Positions 1-5,943 of a DNA stretch of 11,875 nucleotides are shown here, piece by piece. The notes below the pieces were generated by a model that worked only from the letters and a program-made list of their open reading frames with translations, ran no database searches and was not told the origin of the DNA. Origin of the DNA: Bacteroidota bacterium (GTDB taxonomy: Bacteria > Bacteroidota > Ignavibacteria > Ignavibacteriales > Ignavibacteriaceae); contig JAJRSV010000041.1 of the NCBI GenBank assembly GCA_024278655.1, forward strand, positions 1-11,875. Reading direction: 5' to 3'. The position numbers were made by a program, and so were the translations under genes. Within the stretch, counting starts at the first letter, position 1, and every line of letters begins with the position of its first letter.

Positions 1-2
1 AC

Positions 3-1715
3 GGAGATATAATTATTGTTAACAACGGTAAGTTGATTTTAGATCATGCTGACTTTCAGATAAACGGCGATATAAATATATTAGGAACAGCTGAGTTGGT
101 TGCTACCGGGGGAAGCTTCGAAGTTATCCAGAGTTTTATATACGAGCACGCAGCGTTGATATTGCAAAACGGAAAGTTTCAGCTCGACAGTGTCCAGTTT
201 AGTTCGAGCGGACAGAGCTGGAGTGTTGGCGTAATCGACAGTGCCGAATACATTCTAAAGAATTCAACTATTACAGACGGCTTTATAACTACCGCTTTAT
301 ATTTGAATGCCGGTGCGCAGATAATTAACAATCAACTGCCGGGCGAGTTCCTTTGCTTCGGGAATAACAACGTTGAATTTAAGAATAACGACTGGCTGCT
401 GTTTTGGCTGGTTCTGTTCGATTCCAGTGTTGTGGATATCTCGCTGCCGGATGATTCATTGGTAACCGGCTGGCAGTTCGATAATAATCAACCGGGAGTT
501 TCGGGTGTTCCGTACAGCGTAACAATCGATAGCTGCACAAACGTTAACTGGGGATTGATATCACGTTCGGGTTCGGATGCAACATTCAGTAATACACAAT
601 TCAGAACTATCGGATTAATGTTTCTCGAGCCGGATTCGATAGTCGTACAGAATATTACCAACAATTCAACTCATATTGATGATGTAATAAATATTCCCGA
701 CAGGAATTTACGCCTGATGAACAGTGAAGTAGCAACGTGGAGTTTTTATCCTTCATCTCATTCGAATGTTACAATCAAGAATTGCATTTTCGGTGAGGTG
801 CTGGCACTCGATACTTCCAAAGTTTTTATCGATAACTCTGTTTGTGACGGCAGCGGGGGTTATGTAGGAGGTTTTGGTTCATCTTTACTTATTATTTTTA
901 AGTCGATTATGAATACACAGGTAATCACAAAAGAATCCGGTGTGCTGATAACACTTTACTCCGCATTTATGGGTCAGCAGATTGTTTCGAACGACTTTTC
1001 GGTAATGGCAATTCTTAACACGCAGTTTTTGGTTGAACCGGTAGCGAATCAGGCATCCATAATTTTTCACGAGCAACTGCCTTCGGTTGAAGGTATTGCG
1101 GGAGAGAATGTTTCAATAAGCGGTACCGCACAAATACTTACCGGACCGGAAAGCACTCTTCAATTCAGCGGGTATCGGGTTTTCTACAGTCCTGACTCCG
1201 AAAATCTAACATGGAATGAAACAGACGGATTGCACCTGCAACAGGTTGTAAACGATACGCTTGCCGTCTGGAACACAGAAGGATTACAGCCGGGAGCTTA
1301 CCCGTTACTGCTTTCAGTGTATCATAATCTCGGCGATTCAATATCGCTGTTTTCGGATGCACGGCTTTTAATTAATACTCCCGTTGAAGATAAAGATGTA
1401 ACTGTTTATACATTTAAGTTAGAACAGAATTATCCTAATCCGTTTAATCCGAGCACTATTATTAAATATACAATTCCAAATGTAGGGCGACGAGGCTCGT
1501 CGCCCTACAATGCAGTAATTAAAGTGTACGACGTTTTAGGAAAAGAAGTAGCAACGCTTGTTAATGAAGTGAAAGATGCTGGCACTTACGAAGTTGAGTT
1601 TAACGCCGCTGGATTACCGTGGGGTGTATATTTCTACCAGCTTCGTGTATCAGAGCCCGAAACAAGTTCGGGACTAAAGCTTGTTGAAACGAAAAAGATG
1701 ATTTTATTAAGATAG
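3..1715 (+). CDS. Secreted beta-helix protein with T9SS C-terminal sorting domain (5' truncated)
   Basis: The frame is already open at base 3 (GDIIIVNNGK...), so the gene starts before the window. The TTG at 33 is not a credible start because it lies inside a repeat rung. The 570 visible residues fall into three parts. Up to about base 1075 are many short rungs rich in Asn, Ser and Asp with alternating hydrophobics (for example ATFSNTQF, NVTIKNCIF), typical of a right-handed parallel beta-helix. From about 1080 to 1380 is a beta-sandwich-like segment (SGYRVFYSPDSENLTW ... AVWNTEGLQPGAYPLLLSV), a module common in large extracellular proteins. From about 1419 is a T9SS type-A sorting domain (LEQNYPNPFNPST, KVYDVLGKEVATLVNE, ending in KKMILLR). 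The family role is export across the outer membrane by T9SS and release or anchoring at the cell surface. The substrate is unknown; polysaccharide binding or cleavage is possible, but no catalytic residues are evident. The sorting domain is interrupted by two inverted repeats, listed separately. Confidence 0.85.
   Translation, partial: GDIIIVNNGKLILDHADFQINGDINILGTAELVATGGSFEVIQSFIYEHAALILQNGKFQLDSVQFSSSGQSWSVGVIDSAEYILKNSTITDGFITTALYLNAGAQIINNQLPGEFLCFGNNNVEFKNNDWLLFWLVLFDSSVVDISLPDDSLVTGWQFDNNQPGVSGVPYSVTIDSCTNVNWGLISRSGSDATFSNTQFRTIGLMFLEPDSIVVQNITNNSTHIDDVINIPDRNLRLMNSEVATWSFYPSSHSNVTIKNCIFGEVLALDTSKVFIDNSVCDGSGGYVGGFGSSLLIIFKSIMNTQVITKESGVLITLYSAFMGQQIVSNDFSVMAILNTQFLVEPVANQASIIFHEQLPSVEGIAGENVSISGTAQILTGPESTLQFSGYRVFYSPDSENLTWNETDGLHLQQVVNDTLAVWNTEGLQPGAYPLLLSVYHNLGDSISLFSDARLLINTPVEDKDVTVYTFKLEQNYPNPFNPSTIIKYTIPNVGRRGSSPYNAVIKVYDVLGKEVATLVNEVKDAGTYEVEFNAAGLPWGVYFYQLRVSEPETSSGLKLVETKKMILLR
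1481..1509. repeat. Perfect palindrome inserted in frame in the sorting-domain coding sequence
   Basis: A 14-bp arm, TGTAGGGCGACGAG, is followed by a single G and the exact reverse complement CTCGTCGCCCTACA. It is read in frame as VGRRGSSPYN, between TIPN and AVIKVYDVLG. Sorting domains of this family usually have only a short variable loop there. It is far more GC-rich than the flanking sequence. It resembles REP-like or Rickettsia-palindromic-element-like mobile palindromes, but no second copy lies in this window, so mobility is inferred. Confidence 0.85.
1656..1672. repeat. Second small inverted repeat in the same sorting domain
   Basis: CCCGAA at 1656-1661 pairs with TTCGGG at 1667-1672 across a 5-base loop. 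It encodes part of SEPETSSGLKL, which sits between YFYQLR and VETKKMILLR, where related sorting domains usually carry only a few residues. The stem is only 6 bp, so chance is possible. An alternative pairing is AACAAG (1661-1666) with CTTGTT (1680-1685). Confidence 0.45.
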
Positions 1716-1745
1716 CATAAACAACTCCGGAAAACTCTAAACAAT

Positions 1746-1812
1746 AAGCCCTCCCCTTTGGGGAGGGTTGGGTGGGGCTTCATCTCCTTTGGGGAGAGTT
1801 TGGGTGGGGCTT
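1746..1812. repeat. Two tandem copies of a ~32-bp GC-rich hairpin repeat between convergent genes
   Basis: Unit 1 (1749-1780) contains CCCTCCCC-TTT-GGGGAGGG, a perfect 8-bp hairpin, then TTGGGTGGGGCTT. Unit 2 (1781-1812) is a diverged copy (CATCTCCTTTGGGGAGAG) with the same tail. AAGCCC at 1746 can also pair with either GGGCTT tail (1775-1780 or 1807-1812), and the second tail runs into a T tract. The block fills the gap between two convergent genes, so it may act as a terminator for both. It also looks like a dispersed intergenic repeat family. The stop codon of the leftward gene (1814-1816) lies within the T tract that follows unit 2. Confidence 0.65.
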
Positions 1813-1813
1813 T

Positions 1814-2776
1814 TTACCAATCACCCAAAGGTCCTCCGTAAGCACCCTGATCGTTTCGTGTACCGTCAACATCGTTAAATGCAGGGTCGGGATTGCCTGC
1901 ATCGATGCAGGGAGAATCGTCGGACAGGTGTAGATCGTCGGAAGAAATAAACAGCGGGTCCATCGAACCGAATGCAAGAAAATTATACTGTTGATTAACC
2001 AATGTAGAGTCACCGTTCCTAAATGCTATCCTCGGATCGCCGAGGAAAGAAAAGTTTTTATAGAAGATATTATTCTGCACATCGGCATTTACCGGCTCAT
2101 CAAAAACAAAACCGCCGCCGAAGTTAAAACAAATATTTCTGAAGACAGTATTGTTGATTAGTTGTGTGGAGGAATTGAGTGCATACAATGCACCGCCGTA
2201 AATATCGGTATCGTTATCTCTGAAGATGTTATTCTTAATCGTTGCCGAAGAGTTGATTACGGCAATGCCGCCTCCGTATCGTGCGGTGTTGGAAATGAAG
2301 ATACAATTTTCAAAAACCGCCGATGAATTGTTAACTTCAACCGCACCGTTTTTTGCCGGGTCGCCGCTTCGCTGAAATACATCGCGCACTACGCAAAACT
2401 TAAAAACGGATGTATCGGGTGAATCGATAATGCTTATACCCAGCCAATCGGATAAGAATGAAGTGAACACAATTGGCTTTTGGCGGGTGCCCGCTGCTAT
2501 TAATACTCCGTTTACTATCATTCTTCTGCTTTCTTTGAAAAAGATGTTTACACCCGGTTCAATTATAAGTGTGTCTGATGAATCAACTTTTATATCGCTC
2601 GTTACTAAAAAGGGTTCATCGGAAAACTTTAATCTTCCTTTAAGTGTTCCTCCTGTTTCCGTATAAACACCTCCAAGGGCGGGATTCACAACTTCGTCCT
2701 TCAGTCCGGCGTTTTCCCTGCACGAAATCAATAACAGAAAAGAAATTATTACTGTACTTAGGAATAAATTCTTCAT
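1814..2776 (-). CDS. Right-handed parallel beta-helix repeat lipoprotein
   Basis: This 320-residue protein begins MKNLFLSTVIISFLLLISC, a lipoprotein signal with the lipobox ending at Cys19, so it is probably membrane-anchored facing the periplasm or cell surface. Residues about 35-110 form the entry strands (SSDTLIIEPGVNIFF, VNGVLIAAGT, KPIVFTS). Residues about 115-265 contain PbH1-like rungs (VFENCIFISNTARYGGG, ATIKNNIFRDND, TQLINNTVFRN, VQNNIFYKN). The C-terminus, CIDAGNPDPAFNDVDGTRND followed by GAYGGP, is a common ending of secreted bacterial beta-helix proteins. Homologues bind or cleave polysaccharides, but I see no lyase active site, so the function is unassigned. The ATG at 2776 is preceded by AT-rich sequence without a Shine-Dalgarno site. 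It has no sorting domain, unlike the neighbouring convergent gene, and is divergent from the metallo-hydrolase gene. Confidence 0.85.
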   Translation of the reverse strand: MKNLFLSTVIISFLLLISCRENAGLKDEVVNPALGGVYTETGGTLKGRLKFSDEPFLVTSDIKVDSSDTLIIEPGVNIFFKESRRMIVNGVLIAAGTRQKPIVFTSFLSDWLGISIIDSPDTSVFKFCVVRDVFQRSGDPAKNGAVEVNNSSAVFENCIFISNTARYGGGIAVINSSATIKNNIFRDNDTDIYGGALYALNSSTQLINNTVFRNICFNFGGGFVFDEPVNADVQNNIFYKNFSFLGDPRIAFRNGDSTLVNQQYNFLAFGSMDPLFISSDDLHLSDDSPCIDAGNPDPAFNDVDGTRNDQGAYGGPLGDW

Positions 2777-2911
2777 AAATAAAATTTATTAAAAATGTGT
2801 AATCGAAATTAGTCATAAGAGTATCACCAAAAACAAAAACTGTAAAATAATTGCTTGGTTATAAAATGTAATGTGGATATATTCACCAATAAATCTTACC
2901 GTAGAAAAATG

Positions 2912-2917
2912 AAAGGA
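2912..2917 (+). promoter_or_regulatory. Ribosome binding site deciding the metallo-hydrolase start
   Basis: AAAGGA lies 6 bases before the ATG at 2924. Earlier in-frame candidates (TTG 2855, ATG 2909) lack such a site, and starting there would put 5-23 extra residues in front of the twin-arginine signal. Confidence 0.55.
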
Positions 2918-2923
2918 TTAAAA

Positions 2924-3838
2924 ATGAGAACAGACCGAAGGAAATTTGTAAAGCAATCTTCGTTTTTATTGGCAGCGGTTTTGTATCCCGGTAAAACCAT
3001 TTATTCAATGTTTAATCCGTTTGCTCATTCCGGCTTAAAAGATATATCGCAGAATTTCGGAGTCTATACTGAAAAAGGCGGAACCATCGGCTGGTATATA
3101 ACGGAGGATGTTTTTGTAGTAATCGATTCTCAATTCCCTGATACGGCAAAGCATTTTATCGATGAAATAAAGAATAAAACCAACCGTAAAATTGATATTC
3201 TTTTTAACACTCATCATCACGGTGACCACACTGCGGGCAACTATTATTTAAAACAGTTTGCCGGCAAAATTGTTGCACAGGAAAACTGCGTGACTCTTCA
3301 GAAAAAATTCTATGGTGAAGGTGAAAATAAAGACAAACAGGTTTACGCCGGTACCACATTTAAGGATGAATGGGAAACTGATTTGGGAACGGAAAAATTG
3401 AAAGCATATCATTTTGGTCCCGCTCATACATTAGGCGATGCGGTTTATCATTTTCAGAATGCAAACGTGGTTCACATGGGCGATGTTGTGTTCAACAGAG
3501 CATATCCTTATATGGACAGACCAGCGGGCGCAACTGCAGAAGGTTCAATAAAGTATCTGGAAAGCTGCATCGATCATTTTGATAAAGATACAAAGTTTAT
3601 TTACGGGCATGCCGCAAACGATGACCTAATTACGGGAAATATTGATGATTTAAAACTGATGCGTGATTACTTTTCAGCATTGCTTGAATTCGTAAGCAAT
3701 GAGATAAAATCGGGTAAATCGCTTGAAGAGATACAAAAGAACGAATCGGTTCCCGGATTCGAAAATTTAACTGAAAGATGGAAGGGAGCAAAGAATATGA
3801 ATCTAAAAGCTGCGTACGAGGAACTTAATAATTCATGA
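2924..3838 (+). CDS. Exported MBL-fold metallo-hydrolase with Tat-like signal
   Basis: This is a 304-residue metallo-beta-lactamase-fold hydrolase. The N-terminus MRTDRRKFVKQSSFLLAAV has a twin-arginine-like motif (DRRKFVK) followed by a hydrophobic stretch, suggesting Tat export of a folded, metal-loaded enzyme. All expected metal ligands are visible: H97-x-H99-x-D101-H102 in NTHHHGDHTAGN, H168 in HFGPAHTLGD, D187 in VHMGD and H229 in IYGHA. The Asp bridging position (D187) is that of glyoxalase II-like and general MBL hydrolases rather than the Cys of classical class B1 beta-lactamases. The spacing with GPAHTxGD and GHA resembles periplasmic MBL proteins of unknown substrate. Beta-lactamase activity cannot be claimed. 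The next gene begins only about 40 bases downstream, so they may be co-transcribed. The start at 2924 is chosen for its ribosome site and signal position. Confidence 0.9.
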   Translation: MRTDRRKFVKQSSFLLAAVLYPGKTIYSMFNPFAHSGLKDISQNFGVYTEKGGTIGWYITEDVFVVIDSQFPDTAKHFIDEIKNKTNRKIDILFNTHHHGDHTAGNYYLKQFAGKIVAQENCVTLQKKFYGEGENKDKQVYAGTTFKDEWETDLGTEKLKAYHFGPAHTLGDAVYHFQNANVVHMGDVVFNRAYPYMDRPAGATAEGSIKYLESCIDHFDKDTKFIYGHAANDDLITGNIDDLKLMRDYFSALLEFVSNEIKSGKSLEEIQKNESVPGFENLTERWKGAKNMNLKAAYEELNNS

Positions 3839-3880
3839 AAAATAATTAATTTTATGATTATAAAGAGTGTTAAAAAAAAA

Positions 3881-4123
3881 ATGAAAAAGAAATCTATAAA
3901 AGCTAAAAAATTTGATAAGCAGTTTGATGAGGAGAAAGATATATCAAAATATCTGGATATTGAAAATGCTAAAAGACCCGCTCAGGAACAAAGGCGGGTA
4001 AATGTGGATTTTCCTGTATGGATGATAAAATCACTTGATAAAGAAGCTAAAAGGTTAGGGGTAACAAGACAATCGATAATTAAAGTATGGATTGCAGAAA
4101 GATTGAAATACAATTCACTATAA
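3881..4123 (+). CDS. Orphan ribbon-helix-helix (CopG/BrnA-like) DNA-binding protein
   Basis: This small basic protein has 80 residues from the ATG at 3881. An in-frame ATG at 3854 would add nine residues; I prefer 3881 because similar proteins begin with a short lysine-rich stretch, but neither start has a good ribosome site. Residues 38-44 (RRVNVDF) form the DNA-contacting strand. Residues 46-59 (VWMIKSLDKEAKRL) and 62-77 (TRQSIIKVWIAERLKY) form the two helices of a ribbon-helix-helix dimer. The leading acidic part (FDEEKDISKYLDIENAKRP) matches antitoxins of BrnT/BrnA-like toxin-antitoxin modules. No toxin gene lies on either side: upstream is the metallo-hydrolase and downstream is a convergent peptidase. 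It is therefore either a solitary regulator or a remnant of a pair. A run of nine A residues directly precedes 3881. Confidence 0.8.
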   Translation: MKKKSIKAKKFDKQFDEEKDISKYLDIENAKRPAQEQRRVNVDFPVWMIKSLDKEAKRLGVTRQSIIKVWIAERLKYNSL

Positions 4124-4146
4124 TGTTTTAAGGACTAAAAAATAGT

Positions 4147-4200
4147 TTGGAATTTAACAATTGAGTTTTGAAATTTATTGGGAATTTGTTTTTTGAAACT
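4147..4200. repeat. Degenerate TTGRAATTT-type short repeats in a convergent gap
   Basis: TTGGAATTT (4147), TTGAAATTT (4168), TTGGGAATTT (4178) and TTGAAACT (4193) recur irregularly in the 111-base gap between convergent genes. No clear hairpin terminator is visible here. The similarity may reflect only AT-rich composition. Confidence 0.3.
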
Positions 4201-4234
4201 TGTCTTTTCAGGGTTAGGCACTTACTATTTTAAT

Positions 4235-4909
4235 CTACTTCAACCGCTTCTGGAAGTGCTGGTAGTCTTTTAAACTTTTCCAGTCACCGCCCCAGGTCCA
4301 GCCGCGTTTTTTGAATTCTTTTACCAACTCACAGTCGTCAGTTATTGTGCCTTTTATTTCGTCAACATAGCAGGCACCTTCGGGACTCACTTTTCCGTTT
4401 TTAACATAGGGATTAAACATCGGATTGATATCAATTGCCAAACCCTTTGCATGCATCGATAAAATTTTACTGCCCGATACAAACCGATAATTAAACGCAG
4501 AAGTGTTATTGTCGCTCATCGATTTTTCATCCGACCAGCGGTATTCAACAATCGGTTTTACTTTTTCAACCGGGAATCTTGTTTCTTTAATAAACTGAAA
4601 AATCCCGATTAAATCGTTTGCTACTTCCTTGTTTACAACCAATTGACCTCGATGCAGTTTATTGTCGAAGCCGTAATATTCAACGTTTATTATAGTTAAT
4701 TTATTTCTTACGGAGGGTGGAATTGATATTCCTTCCAGTGATTCTTCAAGTGTTAAATCTGCGTCTATTACGTATTCCAGGCTATTGCTTAAAGCCGCCG
4801 CATCCTCTTCATCTTCCTGAATCGATTGTGAAAAGACGAACACCGGATTGAATAGAAGTATAACGGCAGTTGCTGCCAGACAGGTGATTTTAAACTTTAA
4901 TTCGGACAT
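4235..4909 (-). CDS. Exported M15-family (VanY/CwlK-like) peptidase
   Basis: This is a 224-residue protein with a signal peptide (MSELKFKITCLAATAVILLF...VFS) cleaved before Gln28. The C-terminal half is a zinc peptidase of the M15 D-Ala-D-Ala carboxypeptidase / L-Ala-D-Glu endopeptidase group. SMHAKGLAIDIN supplies the zinc ligands H153 and D160, WTWGGDW carries the catalytic acid D209, and DYQHF supplies the third ligand H218. This spacing fits the Peptidase_M15_4 type. It should trim peptidoglycan stem peptides in the periplasm. Residues about 30-110 form a less conserved N-terminal extension. The ATG at 4909 is chosen; an in-frame TTG three codons upstream is less likely. The gene is divergent from the FKBP lipoprotein across about 150 bases and convergent with the ribbon-helix-helix gene. 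Confidence 0.88.
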   Translation of the reverse strand: MSELKFKITCLAATAVILLFNPVFVFSQSIQEDEEDAAALSNSLEYVIDADLTLEESLEGISIPPSVRNKLTIINVEYYGFDNKLHRGQLVVNKEVANDLIGIFQFIKETRFPVEKVKPIVEYRWSDEKSMSDNNTSAFNYRFVSGSKILSMHAKGLAIDINPMFNPYVKNGKVSPEGACYVDEIKGTITDDCELVKEFKKRGWTWGGDWKSLKDYQHFQKRLK

Positions 4910-5027
4910 AACTTTCAAACGGAAAACTTAAGTTGTAAAAATTTTTGTGCGTAAAGATATTATCATTCACCGTTACATAACAGGGTAAAAAATGTGGGTA
5001 AAAATATGATTATAGAGCCAGATTAAA

Positions 5028-5035
5028 TATATTTG
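5028..5035 (+). promoter_or_regulatory. Candidate Bacteroidota-type -7 element upstream of the FKBP gene
   Basis: TATATTTG matches the TAnnTTTG -7 consensus of Bacteroidota housekeeping promoters exactly, 25 bases before the start codon. No matching TTTG -33 element is seen at the usual distance, so this is a weak call. Confidence 0.3.
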
Positions 5036-5048
5036 CAGGATTAAATTC

Positions 5049-5056
5049 AAAAGGAG
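5049..5056 (+). promoter_or_regulatory. Strong Shine-Dalgarno site of the FKBP gene
   Basis: AAAAGGAG ends four bases before the ATG at 5061. It is one of only two strong ribosome sites in the window, which suggests good translation of this gene. Confidence 0.7.
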
Positions 5057-5060
5057 TGAT

Positions 5061-5891
5061 ATGAAAAAATATTTTTTAATTGGAAGTTTAATTTTAATCT
5101 TCGGATTAGCGGCTTGTTCGAACGAGCCGGAAGTTAAAACATTACCTTCGGGGTTAAAGTACCTTGAAGAGAGAATAGGCGACGGCAGGGAAGCCAAAGA
5201 AGGCGACCTGGTTACAATACAGGTTCAGGGATGGATTGTAAAAGATTCGACCGACCTGTTTTCGGACTGGACGAGCGATTCGACAAAACATGCTTACAAG
5301 ATTCTCGATACTTATTCATTCGGAAAAGAAATAAAATTTGTTCTCGGTAAGGACTCATTCATTAAAGGATCGGATGAGGGTATAATAGGTATGAAAGCCG
5401 GGGGTGTCCGCTCAATCATCATTCCTTCCGAAACTGCATACGGCAAAACCGGGATGGGTCCAATTCCTCCGAATACCGATATTAAGCTTGTAGTAGAATT
5501 GATTAAAGTTCAGGATCAGATAGTTGCCAAAATGTGGGATGTCGATACCACTAAATATAAAACTACCGAAAGCGGTTTGAAATATGTAATTGTTAAAGAA
5601 GGCGAAGGTCCGAATGTTGAAGACGGCAACGTGGTTGTTGTTCATTACAGCGGCTATCTGACCGACGGCACCAAATTCGACAGCTCTGTTGAGCGTGATG
5701 ATCCGTTCAGATTTGTTGTTGGGAGCAAGCAGGTAATTCCCGGTTGGGATGAAGGAGTAAAGCTCGGTAAGAAAGGTAGCAAGCTACGTTTGGTTGTTCC
5801 TCCCGAATTAGGTTACGGTGGTATGCAGATTGAGAAAATCCCGCCAAACTCAACACTGATATTCGATATTGAAATTTTGGATGTGAAGTAA
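5061..5891 (+). CDS. Tandem-domain FKBP-type peptidyl-prolyl isomerase lipoprotein
   Basis: This 276-residue protein begins MKKYFLIGSLILIFGLAAC, a lipoprotein signal with Cys19 as the lipidated residue, so it acts as an envelope folding catalyst. Two FKBP domains follow: about 29-150 and 170-276. Domain 2 keeps the canonical prolyl-isomerase pocket: Y196 in VHYSGYL, F206-D207 in KFDSS, F218, V225-I226 and W229 in QVIPGWDEG, Y252 in LGYGG, I260 in IPPN and F268. Domain 1 keeps the fold (GDLVTIQVQGW, IKGSDEGIIGMKAGG, AYGKTG, IPPNTDIKLVVELI), but the pocket Trp is Ser104 and the first pocket Tyr is Val55. It also has an insertion (about 61-85) where domain 2 has a short loop. Domain 1 is therefore probably a non-catalytic substrate-binding or dimerisation domain. 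The gene stands alone, with its own ribosome site and a hairpin just after the stop. Confidence 0.93.
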   Translation: MKKYFLIGSLILIFGLAACSNEPEVKTLPSGLKYLEERIGDGREAKEGDLVTIQVQGWIVKDSTDLFSDWTSDSTKHAYKILDTYSFGKEIKFVLGKDSFIKGSDEGIIGMKAGGVRSIIIPSETAYGKTGMGPIPPNTDIKLVVELIKVQDQIVAKMWDVDTTKYKTTESGLKYVIVKEGEGPNVEDGNVVVVHYSGYLTDGTKFDSSVERDDPFRFVVGSKQVIPGWDEGVKLGKKGSKLRLVVPPELGYGGMQIEKIPPNSTLIFDIEILDVK

Positions 5892-5903
5892 ATTTCATCC
5901 GCA

Positions 5904-5938
5904 AAGTGCCGGTTACTTCCCCAAAGTGACCGGCACTT
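5904..5938. terminator. Long hairpin between convergent genes, probable bidirectional terminator
   Basis: The 15-base arm AAGTGCCGGTTACTT (5904-5918) pairs with AAGTGACCGGCACTT (5924-5938) over a 5-base loop CCCCA, with one G-U wobble. It begins 12 bases after the FKBP stop and ends 5 bases before the stop of the leftward propeller gene. No long T run follows on either side, so termination is inferred from the stem strength and convergent position. Confidence 0.7.
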
Positions 5939-5943
5939 CTTGC

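Noticed and set aside
1165..1362. Antisense open frame inside the first beta-helix gene
   Set aside because: Low-complexity antisense translation with no motif or ribosome site; the sense frame is clearly coding.
1746..1812. Possible minimal CRISPR array
   Set aside because: Only two diverged units directly abutting with no spacers, and no cas genes nearby.
2430..2666. Plus-strand open frame inside the beta-helix lipoprotein gene
   Set aside because: Opposite strand of a well-supported lipoprotein; no domain seen.
2855..2923. N-terminal extension of the metallo-hydrolase from a TTG at 2855
   Set aside because: It would bury the twin-arginine signal 23 residues inside the protein and lacks a ribosome site; ATG 2924 has both.
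2924..3838. Calling the MBL-fold protein a beta-lactamase resistance gene
   Set aside because: The fold is shared by many hydrolases, the Cys ligand of class B1 enzymes is absent, and nothing points to a beta-lactam substrate.
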